DNA of 21,476 nt, taken from positions 1 through 21,476 of the forward strand of contig CAZKXU010000059.1 of the NCBI GenBank assembly GCA_964556665.1, written 5' to 3'. Shown here in pieces: positions 14,734 to 21,476 of this stretch. The notes beneath the pieces were generated by a model. It was not told where the DNA came from. It saw only the letters and a program-made list of their open reading frames with translations, and did not search any database. The position numbers and the translations under genes are program-made. The first letter of the stretch is position 1. Every line of letters begins with the position of its first letter. This DNA comes from CAZKXU01 sp964556665. Its GTDB lineage: Bacteria > Bdellovibrionota_C > UBA2361 > CAZKXU01.

Positions 14734-14951
14734 TTACTACTTTCTCGATTATATTAGCACTAATTGTAGCACGTATTGTTATATATCCATTCTTTAGTGG
14801 CAGCTCTGAGATTACTTTTGATCCTATAGCTGGAACAGAGCAGGCCGAACAATTCCGCCGCTCAGTTAGGCTACAGTCAGACTTGGCGCATGATCTAGCA
14901 ACCTGCAAGTTGTCTGCTGATGATTATAGCGAGCTGACTAAACAGAAGTAG
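14730..14951 (+). CDS. Small CcmI-like membrane protein
   Basis: A 73-residue protein with one N-terminal membrane segment (about 3-22), then a polar helix. The segment RLQSDLAHDLATCKLSADDY resembles the start of CcmI (CycH), where a DL..GkLs..DY..L pattern follows the first membrane helix. The TPR domain that full-length CcmI uses to present apocytochromes is missing. It overlaps ccmF by four bases, so co-translation and a role beside CcmF are likely. It may be a minimal CcmI or a shortened remnant. The overlap and intact reading frame argue for a real gene; the CcmI link rests on a short match. It ends three bases before a convergent gene. Confidence 0.7.
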   Translation: MITTFSIILALIVARIVIYPFFSGSSEITFDPIAGTEQAEQFRRSVRLQSDLAHDLATCKLSADDYSELTKQK

Positions 14952-14954
14952 AGG

Positions 14955-16025
14955 TCATTCATCGATCTCTGCCTTGCCCTGTGCAATCTCTTTAATCTCT
15001 TCATCCGAGAGTGACTCCACCATCGAGGTAGGGAGATTCTCCGACATAAATTGGCGTACATCATCTGTCTGTACCAGCTCAGCTAACACTTCCTGATAAA
15101 GCTGAGGAGTTGCATGCGGGCTGATATCTGCCTTGGTACGTTCAAGCCAGTTATGTTTAGAGGCCTTTTCACGAATTATGCTTGTTTCAAAGAGGAGCTT
15201 ATAGAGCTCTTTCTGTAGCGGATAAAAAGCACCGAGAATTGGCTCTTGAGGCGCCTCTCCCGTTTGCAATAATGATGTAAGCCAGAAATTAACGACTTGA
15301 AATCCTAACTCATCCTTCTTTCCTGCCGTATAATCATTTACGCTCCGACTCAGAGATTCATGAAAAAGCGTAGTCAGCGGCACGCCAAACCCCAACTGTT
15401 GCAATAGACGTGCAGCAATATGAAGAGAGGTCGTGGACCAATGTGAGAACTCGTATTCCAAATCCCAGAGCATCCGTTTTTTGTTTAAGTGTTTTTTATA
15501 TGCTAAAAACTCCTGCTCTTTTTCCAAAGCAAACATCGCCTGACAATAAAACGGGATGCCAGCAGCAATTATAGTACGCCGCACACCTATGTTTGGCACT
15601 GTCAATCCTAGGTGAACTGCCAACTCTACTCTAGAGTTTATAGATTTAAAATCGATTACTTGTTTAATATGGTTACTATCTCCTACCATGGCGTTAATCT
15701 TTCTGTAGGTAAATATTGTGCCGATGATAGAAGCTAAATCTGCAGGTTGATAAAGTCGCACAAGATCATATGAGGATAGAAAGGCGAAACTCGCTATGTC
15801 ATCCATTTTAAAGGTCATGGCAGCATGGTAAAAAATCGCCTTAAATGTAGGGGATCGGAGCAGTCTCATGACTAAGAACTGAGAAGCCGGATTGGCTGAA
15901 GCGCGCGATTGATTAGAGTCCAACATCAAAGCACGTATTGGCGCTGTAAACAAAGATGGAATCTTTTTAAATTTACCAACGTAATCATTCGCTACATCCC
16001 ATGATTGTTTATCAGATATTTTCAT
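14955..16025 (-). CDS. Orphan protein, weakly HDOD-like
   Basis: A 356-residue, mainly helical, apparently cytoplasmic protein. There is no signal peptide or membrane segment. Parts recall HDOD domains, which are metal-free HD-type signalling modules: INSRVELAVHLGLTVPNIGV (about 129-148) is like the HDOD I.rAi.lLGl..vr, and LWDLEYEFSHWSTTSLHIAA (about 186-205) is like lW.hS...A.aA. The metal-binding HD pair of true HD proteins is absent. The match is weak and could be convergent helix patterning. The C terminus is acidic. The gene is opposed to the ccm genes and sits between the ccmF/ccmI-like pair and ccmABCD, three bases from the end of the ccmI-like gene. Confidence 0.7.
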   Translation of the reverse strand: MKISDKQSWDVANDYVGKFKKIPSLFTAPIRALMLDSNQSRASANPASQFLVMRLLRSPTFKAIFYHAAMTFKMDDIASFAFLSSYDLVRLYQPADLASIIGTIFTYRKINAMVGDSNHIKQVIDFKSINSRVELAVHLGLTVPNIGVRRTIIAAGIPFYCQAMFALEKEQEFLAYKKHLNKKRMLWDLEYEFSHWSTTSLHIAARLLQQLGFGVPLTTLFHESLSRSVNDYTAGKKDELGFQVVNFWLTSLLQTGEAPQEPILGAFYPLQKELYKLLFETSIIREKASKHNWLERTKADISPHATPQLYQEVLAELVQTDDVRQFMSENLPTSMVESLSDEEIKEIAQGKAEIDE

Positions 16026-16117
16026 AGTATTTGTAAGAGTATCGGAGCTGAATATTTATAACAGTAATATTTTACCAGGTTCACTATAAACCGTATATAA
16101 ATATAATCTCTATTCTG

Positions 16118-16147
16118 TTGATTCAGATTAAAGCAGCCTGCTATGCT
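16118..16147 (+). promoter_or_regulatory. Possible promoter of ccmABCD
   Basis: TTGATT (16118-16123) and TATGCT (16142-16147) are 18 bases apart, and the -10 box is preceded by TG one base away (TGCTATGCT), as in extended -10 promoters. It is the best candidate in the AT-rich gap between the orphan gene and ccmA. Confidence 0.4.
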
Positions 16148-16219
16148 TAGGCAGTAGGAAAACCTTCTATAAACTAGGTTATTTTCGTAGATCGTTTGCC
16201 GATACTTTTTCATAATCGT

Positions 16220-16888
16220 ATGCTTTACGGCTGCTCAAATCTTACAAAAAGTTACGGATCGCAATCCGTACTTAATAATATCACCTTGGAGCTTTACCCC
16301 GGGTTAACTCTAATACTTGGTTCTAACGGCTGCGGAAAATCAACCTTACTTAGAATCCTTAGTGGGTTGATCAAAGCGGACAGTGGTCAACTTTTACTCG
16401 AAGGTGCGGTGCTAAAAGAGCCTCCTTATCAACGCATTGGTCACCTTGGGCATAGCTTAATGCTCTATGCAGATCTTACAGTCGCAGAAAATTTACATTT
16501 TTTCGCCAATCTCTTAAATGCTCCGCTACCAAATCGGGAAATATATGAAAAGTGGGACTTAACTAAAATTTTAGGGAAACGAGTACGCGCACTCTCACGT
16601 GGACAGCAGCTACGCGTATCACTGGCACGAGCTTTTCTAAATAACCCTCTCATCTTGCTCCTTGATGAACCAAGTTCAGCACTGGATGATCAATCTTTTA
16701 AATTACTGGAGCAGCAGCTGCTCTTTAATGAATCAAGAATTTCACTTATTGCCAGTCACGACACCACACGCTTTATCCCGTTAGCGGAGAGAGTACTAGT
16801 GTTAAAAGATAATAAAATCATTAGCGATGCTTCAAATGAAGGTTCAAAACATGCAGCACTTGAGATCTACAGGGGGAGCGTAAGATAA
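16220..16888 (+). CDS. ccmA: Haem exporter ATPase CcmA
   Basis: A 222-residue ABC ATPase from this start, which energises release of haem-loaded CcmE from the CcmBCD complex. Walker A GSNGCGKST is at about 34-42, the ABC signature LSRGQQLRVSLARA at about 123-136, Walker B ILLLDEPSSALDD at about 144-156, and the switch His is in ASHDT. The small size, a single ABC domain without membrane segments, fits CcmA. The ATG at 16220 gives MLYGCSNLTKSY, which aligns with normal CcmA starts. A TTG at 16196 would add eight residues; neither has a clear ribosome-binding site. A seven-base hairpin (16253-16270) lies just inside the gene. The stop TAA shares one base with the ATG of ccmB. Confidence 0.93.
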   Translation: MLYGCSNLTKSYGSQSVLNNITLELYPGLTLILGSNGCGKSTLLRILSGLIKADSGQLLLEGAVLKEPPYQRIGHLGHSLMLYADLTVAENLHFFANLLNAPLPNREIYEKWDLTKILGKRVRALSRGQQLRVSLARAFLNNPLILLLDEPSSALDDQSFKLLEQQLLFNESRISLIASHDTTRFIPLAERVLVLKDNKIISDASNEGSKHAALEIYRGSVR

Positions 16889-17562
16889 TGCTACTAGTTG
16901 ATCTAATCAAAAAAGAGTTAACGATTGAGCTACGCAGTAAGGAGTCTTTGGTATTAATCTTTTCTCTTTCTATTTTATTCTCTGTACTTACCTCCTTTGG
17001 AGTCAGTAGCGCCTTTCTGAATCCAGAAACAACTGCAAAGATATTTCCCTTGCTTGCCTGGTTGCTTTTTCTATTTACTGCCACTGTTTCTATTGGTCGC
17101 ACATATGAATACGAGATAGAACATATGGCAATAGAAGGGGTAATCCTGAGCGGCGCCTCATTGACTCAAGTTTATATAGCCAAAGTTGTCAGTAACTTTT
17201 TAATAATGTTTATTGCGCAGCTCTTCTCTTTAATACTTCTGGCTATACTTTTGGATCTAGATATACTCTCGAAATTTCTGACACTAACAACATTAAGCGC
17301 ACCGGTAGTTTTTGCTTATTCAGCCCTCTCCTCTCTGGTGCTGGCAATCTCCAGTACTTCTAAGTTAAAACAGATGCTACTTCCCTTGATTCTACTGCCC
17401 TTACTATTTCCGCTTTTTTTTGCTGCTCTAGAGCTTACTCCAAAGGTTCTCTCGGACGGTGTACTTGATGTTGAATCATTTTGGTTTACTCTTCTATTAT
17501 CATTGGATCTACTGTATCTTCTCTTAGGTATCAACCTTTATCGATTTGTAGTACGCGAATGA
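16888..17562 (+). CDS. ccmB: Haem exporter membrane subunit CcmB
   Basis: A 224-residue inner-membrane protein with six hydrophobic segments, the permease partner of CcmA. The N terminus LLVDLIKKELTIELRSKESL matches the CcmB family's cytoplasmic start (kel..e.R....), and the EYEIEHMAIEGVILSGAS segment near 75 matches the family's conserved E.e.......l.g...s. The length is typical. It overlaps ccmA by one base and ccmC by four (ATGA at 17559-17562), so translation is coupled through the operon. Confidence 0.9.
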   Translation: MLLVDLIKKELTIELRSKESLVLIFSLSILFSVLTSFGVSSAFLNPETTAKIFPLLAWLLFLFTATVSIGRTYEYEIEHMAIEGVILSGASLTQVYIAKVVSNFLIMFIAQLFSLILLAILLDLDILSKFLTLTTLSAPVVFAYSALSSLVLAISSTSKLKQMLLPLILLPLLFPLFFAALELTPKVLSDGVLDVESFWFTLLLSLDLLYLLLGINLYRFVVRE

Positions 17563-18248
17563 ACGATATTATATTTGGAACGGTAACAAGAAGGATTGAA
17601 CTTGCTGCTATTTTATTGGCTACGGCTCTTATCACCTACGCTAATTACCTTGTATTTCTTGTAGTCCCGAATGAAAAGTTTATGGGACCGGTTCAAAGGA
17701 TTTTCTATTTCCATGTAGGCTCAGCTATTGCTTCCTATTTTGCCTTCGCTATTGTTTTTATAGCGAGTCTTGTCTATCTCGCTACTTATAGCCGTATTGC
17801 AAATATATTTAACCAGGCTGCCGGTGAGGTTGGTTTTGTATTCTGTACGATAGTACTACTCACGGGGATGATCTGGGGCCATTCAGCCTGGAACACCTGG
17901 TTTAGATGGGAACCACGACTGCTGACATTTTTACTACTTTGGTTAATTTTTCTAGGTTTTAATATTCAACGAATGTTCGGGGATCAGATTAGACAAGGGT
18001 CTCATCTCGCTGTAATAGGCATATTAGGTGTAGTTACCGTTCCGATCATGATCTTCTCGATCAAGCTTCTACCGAACATTCCGCAGCTCCATCCACAGGT
18101 AGTAGAGAATAGAGGCCTTCGCGATCCAAGCTACATATTGACAATGTGGGTGGCAATCTGCGCCCTAGTTTTACTCCAGTTTATTCTGGTTTGGTTTAGA
18201 GCAAAAATTGATCTTTTAGAGGATAAAGAAAATGGAACAGGTGCCTAA
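17559..18248 (+). CDS. ccmC: Haem handling protein CcmC
   Basis: A 229-residue inner-membrane protein with six hydrophobic segments, which loads haem onto CcmE. The Trp-rich motif, WGxxxWxTWxxWxxR in the family, reads WGHSAWNTWFRWEPRL at about 103-118. The two flanking His haem ligands are likely those in YFHVGSA (about 51) and QLHPQVVE (about 180). The start at 17559 is chosen because its ATG overlaps the ccmB stop and gives a normal N terminus (MNDIIFG). An upstream in-frame ATG at 17481 would add 26 residues copied from the ccmB coding region. The last 17 bases overlap ccmD. Confidence 0.93.
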   Translation: MNDIIFGTVTRRIELAAILLATALITYANYLVFLVVPNEKFMGPVQRIFYFHVGSAIASYFAFAIVFIASLVYLATYSRIANIFNQAAGEVGFVFCTIVLLTGMIWGHSAWNTWFRWEPRLLTFLLLWLIFLGFNIQRMFGDQIRQGSHLAVIGILGVVTVPIMIFSIKLLPNIPQLHPQVVENRGLRDPSYILTMWVAICALVLLQFILVWFRAKIDLLEDKENGTGA

Positions 18249-18342
18249 TACATTTCCCGATCTATTTTTCGGCTATACAGTAATTTGGCTAATCCTGGCC
18301 GGCTATATTTTGAAAATCTGGCTCAAACTCGCAAGAAAATAA
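18232..18342 (+). CDS. ccmD: Small haem exporter subunit CcmD
   Basis: A 36-residue protein too short for most gene callers. It begins inside the end of ccmC (ATG 18232, TAA 18340-18342). A single membrane helix spans about residues 14-28 (GYTVIWLILAGYILK), followed by a short basic tail (KIWLKLARK). The size, one helix with an aromatic-rich start and basic C terminus, and position directly after ccmC all fit CcmD, which holds CcmC, CcmAB and CcmE together during haem release. GAGGATAAAGAA lies just upstream. The convergent orphan gene ends seven bases later. Confidence 0.85.
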   Translation: MEQVPNTFPDLFFGYTVIWLILAGYILKIWLKLARK

Positions 18343-18349
18343 GCAACCT

Positions 18350-19417
18350 TTAGTCATATCTCTTAGCTGGATCAGGAATTTCATAATTTACTATACTTCC
18401 ATCCAGCATCCGTACCTCAACCTTAAGATTGTTCGGATATTTTGCGCCAGGCTTTGAGAAGCTGAACTTCTCCTGTACCCCTGTTTCCCCGTAGCCAGTT
18501 GAACGACCGCGATCGAGGACTCGTCCATTTTCATCTTTCAGCGTTACCGCTTCGACTAAGTGTGCAAAATTATTCGGGAGCAATACCGCAAGATTACCAT
18601 CGCCACTAGATATTGGTTTAAATAGAAAGTTTGTTGGACCATCAACGACGGTGCTGCGCGGGGTAATTGTCGGCGTATTTTGATCAATAAACTCGCTAAC
18701 TGTAGACGGCGTAGGCACCACTGCCTCCACCACCTCCTCCTCCTCCTCGGAAGTTTGTGTATTACTATCTACAGCTGGCTGGCTAACCGTAACTGGAGCA
18801 GCTGCTTCCTCAGAGGTATGTGTATTATTGTTTCCATTTGAGTCTTCTATTAGAGGCGCCGCACTATCAACTTCTGGTGTCTCCACCGCAGAATCAAAGC
18901 TCTCGATCTTTGCACGTGCTAACAAAAGCGCATTTTCAAGTGTATCGACCGCAATAGTATGATCATTTTTCCCGCCGCGATTGTCCCAGATTTTTTCATG
19001 ATTATTATCAAGCTGACAGGCTGAAAATGCCTGTGCCTGAATCTTGTCCCCTTCTTCAGTTGTAAGTATGCCACTACTTACCATTTCATAAAGCGCTCCT
19101 CTACCAGCTTCTTCGTAGGAGACATAGCCATCGGGCATTTTTATCGCCCGTTCGTGCTGCATAAGCATCTGATGATATTGCTTGCCCAGATCTGCGCCTT
19201 TAAGCTTGGTAATACGTTCCTCGATTAGACCGGCAAATAACGCCTCTTCACTGACCTTATTTGCCTGATCAGTTTTGACAAGACCACTTAACATGGTCTC
19301 AAAAGTGGTATCTGTTGTGCTCCCTTGATCTGACTGATCTTGAGTTGTGCCTGCCTCTCCAATGGTGCCAAGTGCCTGAATTGCCTTGGTTAGGTTCAGA
19401 AACGATGCCTGTGTCAT
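18350..19417 (-). CDS. Orphan 355-residue protein with sigma-54 promoter
   Basis: I do not recognise this protein. It has no signal peptide and no membrane segment. Residues about 1-60 are polar and Thr/Gln-rich. Residues about 60-170 form a helical domain (YHQMLMQHERAIKMPDGYVS, then YEEAGRGALYEM). Residues about 175-245 are a low-complexity linker rich in Glu, Thr and Asn, with two related units (NTHTSEEAA and NTQTSEEEEE). The C-terminal 90 residues look like a beta-sandwich (AVLLPNNFAHLVEAVTLKDE, ending PDPAKRYD). The shape, a helical head, flexible linker and beta domain, suits an exported or surface protein. AAGGA nine bases upstream supports the ATG. A sigma-54 promoter precedes it, next to an NtrC-family regulator gene on the same strand. 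Confidence 0.8.
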   Translation of the reverse strand: MTQASFLNLTKAIQALGTIGEAGTTQDQSDQGSTTDTTFETMLSGLVKTDQANKVSEEALFAGLIEERITKLKGADLGKQYHQMLMQHERAIKMPDGYVSYEEAGRGALYEMVSSGILTTEEGDKIQAQAFSACQLDNNHEKIWDNRGGKNDHTIAVDTLENALLLARAKIESFDSAVETPEVDSAAPLIEDSNGNNNTHTSEEAAAPVTVSQPAVDSNTQTSEEEEEVVEAVVPTPSTVSEFIDQNTPTITPRSTVVDGPTNFLFKPISSGDGNLAVLLPNNFAHLVEAVTLKDENGRVLDRGRSTGYGETGVQEKFSFSKPGAKYPNNLKVEVRMLDGSIVNYEIPDPAKRYD

Positions 19418-19483
19418 ATGTAAATTTCCTTATTTACTTTTTTAAACTACAAACCAACCTTGGTTTACTAAGGGTTATAGAAA

Positions 19484-19498
19484 GCAGGAATTGTGCCA
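19484..19498 (-). promoter_or_regulatory. Sigma-54 (RpoN) promoter of the 355-residue gene
   Basis: On the minus strand the sequence is TGGCACAATTCCTGC followed by T. It matches TGGCAC-N5-TTGC with one mismatch and exact GG-to-GC spacing of ten bases. Transcription would start near 19472, leaving a leader of about 55 bases with a good AAGGA ribosome-binding site. The site lies between the end of the NtrC-type gene and the start of the orphan gene; any enhancer sites would fall inside the regulator gene. Confidence 0.78.
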
Positions 19499-19532
19499 GC
19501 TTTACTATACTGAATGAGAAAATAACTTAGCG

Positions 19533-20882
19533 TTATTTTGCCATGCCGGCGATATTGTACTCTTTAACTTTATTAAGAAGTGTCTTGTAGCTAACACCTA
19601 GGATTACGGCTGCCTTACTCTTATTACCTGCAGTCTGCTCTAAAGTACGCTGTATTAAATCTATCTCTGCCCGCTGAGCTGCCTGTGTCGCCACATCAAT
19701 TAATGATGAAGCAGATTGAATAATCGCATCCAGCTCAGAGCGCACACTAACACCTAAATGCTGAGCTTTAATTTTATCCTCAGCTAGAATCACAGCTCGC
19801 TCGATTACATTCTCTAACTCACGTGCATTACCTGGCCATTGATAACATCTGAGAACAGCCTGAGCCTCTTTCTCAACCTCAAGCGCCTCTTTACCTATAC
19901 TATTACAGAAATACTCGATAAAATGACGGGTCAATAGATCAATATCCTGACCTCGCTCACGCAGCGGCGGAATAGTAAAAGTAACCACCGCTATACGATA
20001 ATAAAAATCCTCCCGTATCTTTCCCTGATTTAGCGCCTCTTCAATCTTAATATTGGTTGCGGCAATTATACGTGGCGCCGCCTTAATCTGTTTATTGCCG
20101 CCAACGCGCTTAATTTCCCGCTCCTGTAAGGCGCGCAACAACTTAACCTGCAGTGAAAGCGGCATATCACCAATTTCATCCAAAAATAATGTGCCTTCGG
20201 CTGCAAGCTCGAATACACCTATACGTGTCTGAGTAGCGCCTGTAAAAGCCCCAGCTTCATGGCCAAAAAACTCACTCTCCAATAGATCTGGGGGAATGGC
20301 AGCGCAATTTACAGCGATAAATGTTTCATTTGCTCGGTTACTATGATCATGGATATAACGCGCTAACAGCTCTTTTCCTGTTCCTGACTCTCCCAAAACT
20401 AAAACCGAGGTGTCAACACGGGCGACCTTACGTGCCTGAGTCATCAGGCGCTGCATGCTTGGATCCTCGGTTAATAGAGAACGCTCACGTCGGTTTCTTG
20501 GTAACGCACGGTTTACAATACGCTTATGGTCGATGACATCCTTTACGATCGAGACTAAGGCTTCCGGCTCAAACGGCTTACTTATAAAATCATTAGCTCC
20601 TAACTTCATCGCCTCTACTGCAATATCTATAGAACCGAATGCAGTCATAATGATAAAAGGGGAGGTAATATTCCTTGTCCGAGTTTCTCTAAGCAGATCT
20701 ATCCCATTTTTTTGTGGCAATTTGAAATCTGAAAGGATTAGCGAGTACTGTTGCGCTTCTATGAAAAGGCTTGCTTCCTCAGCCGTCTTAGCGCTATCTA
20801 CAATATACCCCTGGCGTTTTAGTACCTCGATTAGCACTTCACGCAACGTATCTGCATCTTCAACTATGAGGATCTTCTCCAT
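19533..20882 (-). CDS. NtrC/PilR-family sigma-54 response regulator
   Basis: A 449-residue response regulator of standard layout. The receiver domain (1-120) has the acidic pair near Asp9, phosphorylation site Asp52 (LSDFKLP), Thr in MTAFG and Lys in SKPF. The AAA+ domain (about 145-375) has Walker A GESGTGKELL, sigma-54 loop GAFTGA and Walker B TLFLDEIGD. A Fis-type helix-turn-helix (about 405-445) ends KSKAAVILGVSYKTLLNKVK. The start at 20882 gives MEKILIVED, a normal receiver start; an in-frame ATG at 20948 would add 22 unlikely residues. No partner histidine kinase is visible in the window. The sigma-54-dependent orphan gene immediately downstream is a plausible target. Confidence 0.92.
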   Translation of the reverse strand: MEKILIVEDADTLREVLIEVLKRQGYIVDSAKTAEEASLFIEAQQYSLILSDFKLPQKNGIDLLRETRTRNITSPFIIMTAFGSIDIAVEAMKLGANDFISKPFEPEALVSIVKDVIDHKRIVNRALPRNRRERSLLTEDPSMQRLMTQARKVARVDTSVLVLGESGTGKELLARYIHDHSNRANETFIAVNCAAIPPDLLESEFFGHEAGAFTGATQTRIGVFELAAEGTLFLDEIGDMPLSLQVKLLRALQEREIKRVGGNKQIKAAPRIIAATNIKIEEALNQGKIREDFYYRIAVVTFTIPPLRERGQDIDLLTRHFIEYFCNSIGKEALEVEKEAQAVLRCYQWPGNARELENVIERAVILAEDKIKAQHLGVSVRSELDAIIQSASSLIDVATQAAQRAEIDLIQRTLEQTAGNKSKAAVILGVSYKTLLNKVKEYNIAGMAK

Positions 20883-20995
20883 GCTCGTAGTATTTAGGCA
20901 AATCTGGGGCCAACTATCAGAAACAGAATTTACCGTCTCTAAATCCAAATAACTATCGGCAGGAAATCGTAAATTCTTGAATTCATTTGGTTTAA

Positions 20996-21024
20996 TTTAT
21001 AGGTTATCCAATTCTGATAACTAA
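20996..21024 (-). promoter_or_regulatory. Possible sigma-70 promoter of the NtrC-type regulator
   Basis: On the minus strand TTAGTT (21019-21024) and TATAAA (20996-21001) are 17 bases apart. The -35 box is poor, and the leader to the 20882 start would be about 110 bases. Confidence 0.28.
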
Positions 21025-21109
21025 ATGATCTACTTATACTTTTTGCAGAGTGAGGAAAAATATACCGGTGTGCAGTGTTTGCGGTGTTATAGTGAATGAC
21101 AAAATAGGG

Positions 21110-21154
21110 AGTGAGATAAGTCCGCAGCGAATTTCGCTACGGACTTATCTCACT
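21110..21154 (-). terminator. Long hairpin just after tRNA-Ser, likely terminator
   Basis: AGTGAGATAAGTCCG (21110-21124) and CGGACTTATCTCACT (21140-21154) are exact complements, and the inner AGCGAA/TTCGCT extends the stem after one mismatch. It lies nine bases after the encoded CCA of tRNA-Ser. On the minus strand it is followed by a weak T stretch (CCCTATTTTGT), so it may end the tRNA transcript. The right side plus flank (CACTTGCTATAATT) is shared with the palindrome at 11056-11092. Confidence 0.6.
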
Positions 21155-21163
21155 TGCTATAAT

Positions 21164-21253
21164 TGGCGGAAGGAGAGGGATTCGAACCCCCGGATCCCTT
21201 GCGGGATCGCCGGTTTTCAAAACCGGTGCCATAAACCACTCGGCCATCCTTCC
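21164..21253 (-). tRNA. tRNA-Ser(TGA)
   Basis: Read on the minus strand this is a complete class II tRNA. The acceptor stem GGAAGGA/TCCTTCC is perfect, followed by discriminator G and an encoded CCA (21164-21166). The anticodon arm CCGGT/ACCGG encloses the loop TTTGAAA, giving anticodon TGA. The long variable arm GATCCC-GCAA-GGGATC is the serine hallmark. The T arm contains GGTTCGAATCC with one G-U pair in its stem. Confidence 0.96.
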
Positions 21254-21290
21254 GAATTATTTAAGTGCTCAAAGAGCACTTAAACAATTC
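21254..21290. repeat. Palindrome abutting the 5' end of tRNA-Ser
   Basis: GAATTATTTAAGTGCTC (21254-21270) pairs with GAGCACTTAAACAATTC (21274-21290) with one mismatch and a three-base loop. It starts at the base next to the mature 5' end of the tRNA, so the primary transcript would carry a hairpin directly in front of the RNase P cleavage site. Confidence 0.8.
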
Positions 21291-21300
21291 GCCCTGCTTG

Positions 21301-21414
21301 CCCTGAGCCTGCCGAAGGGAATGTCCATCGAAAGGCCCGCAACTAACAATAACAGATCAAATTAATATGTTATGTAGGAAGTCGACCCTTCGACTCGCTA
21401 TCGCTCGCTCAGGG
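21301..21414. repeat. Two opposed CCCTGAGC...GAAGGG repeat units in the tRNA spacer
   Basis: CCCTGAGCCTGCCGAAGGG (21301-21319) and the inverted, longer unit beginning CCCTTCGACTCGCTATCGCT and ending GCTCAGGG (21386-21414) face each other 66 bases apart. Each unit is itself imperfectly self-complementary (CCCT...AGGG). The motif resembles a short repeat I recall from intergenic regions of many bacterial genomes. No gene is seen between the units. Confidence 0.7.
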
Positions 21415-21461
21415 TCTCCGCCATTAATTGTTCTGCATGACAGAACAATAAATGGCGGAGA
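21415..21461. repeat. Palindrome that incorporates the 3' end of the second tRNA
   Basis: The arms 21415-21435 and 21441-21461 are 21 bases each with one internal mismatch (A/A) around CATGA. The right arm contains AATGGCGGAGA, which on the minus strand is the tRNA 3' end including its CCA. The left arm is an inverted copy of the same sequence. Confidence 0.85.
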
Positions 21462-21476
21462 GAGGGGGATTCGAAC
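21453..21476 (-). tRNA. 3' end of a second tRNA, probably tRNA-Ser (partial)
   Basis: Read on the minus strand the window edge shows GTTCGAATCC of a T loop, a C-rich T stem, the acceptor strand ending CTCTCCG and an encoded CCA (21453-21455). The sequence resembles serine tRNAs, but the anticodon lies outside the window. It is in tandem with tRNA-Ser(TGA) about 200 bases away. Confidence 0.8.

Noticed and set aside
16022..16213. A 63-codon minus-strand reading frame before ccmA
   Set aside because: It lies in AT-rich intergenic DNA, has no ribosome-binding site and overlaps the likely ccmA promoter.
17481..17558. Extended start of ccmC
   Set aside because: The extra 26 residues are a frame-shifted reading of the ccmB end; the ATGA overlap at 17559 gives a normal CcmC start.
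21050..21283. A 77-codon plus-strand reading frame
   Set aside because: It runs across the hairpin and antisense through the whole tRNA-Ser gene; the protein is only a by-product of these structures.
1..21476. CRISPR arrays, transposase or integrase genes
   Set aside because: No regularly spaced direct repeats and no recognisable recombinase were found; the repeats present are isolated hairpins.

Overview
The window looks like chromosomal DNA of a Gram-negative, deltaproteobacterium-like organism (Desulfobacterota, Bdellovibrionota, SAR324 or a neighbour). This is inferred from gene content only: a type IV pilus motor next to sigma-54 activators, an RpoH-type sigma factor followed by an M23-like envelope protein, and a System I cytochrome c maturation (Ccm) set with a CxxxY-type CcmE. 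No 16S gene or similar marker is present.

Layout: (a) 1-692, the tail of an unidentified gene and a Nudix hydrolase. (b) 741-5971, minus strand, transcribed pilB, pilC, then a membrane-bound sigma-54 activator that joins a PilS-like six-helix sensor plus PAS domain directly to an NtrC-type AAA+/Fis output, with no kinase or receiver domain. (c) 6116-9046, plus strand, rpoH, a degenerate M23/LytM protein and ccmE. (d) 9185-12517, a block of two convergent orphan genes (a divergent sigma-70-like protein and a cysteine-free glycine-rich protein), bounded at both ends by same-orientation copies of one hairpin repeat. It separates ccmE from ccmF. (e) 12739-18342, ccmF, a tiny ccmI-like gene, an opposed orphan gene (weakly HDOD-like), then ccmA-ccmB-ccmC-ccmD; ccmD is only 36 codons. 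(f) 18350-20882, minus strand, an NtrC-family response regulator and an orphan 355-residue gene that has its own good sigma-54 promoter. (g) 21164-21476, tRNA-Ser(TGA) and the 3' end of a second, probably serine, tRNA on the minus strand, with palindromes packed around them.

The genes form three functional groups. One is type IV pilus assembly with its sigma-54 control. The second is envelope stress and haem delivery to c-type cytochromes; it resembles the variant System I in which CcmE binds haem through a cysteine, and no CcmG or CcmH is visible here. The third is a scatter of lineage-specific genes and palindromic repeats that have broken up the ccm locus. The best candidates for something undescribed are the repeat-bounded sigma-like cassette, the sensor-AAA+ fusion, and the sigma-54-driven orphan protein.
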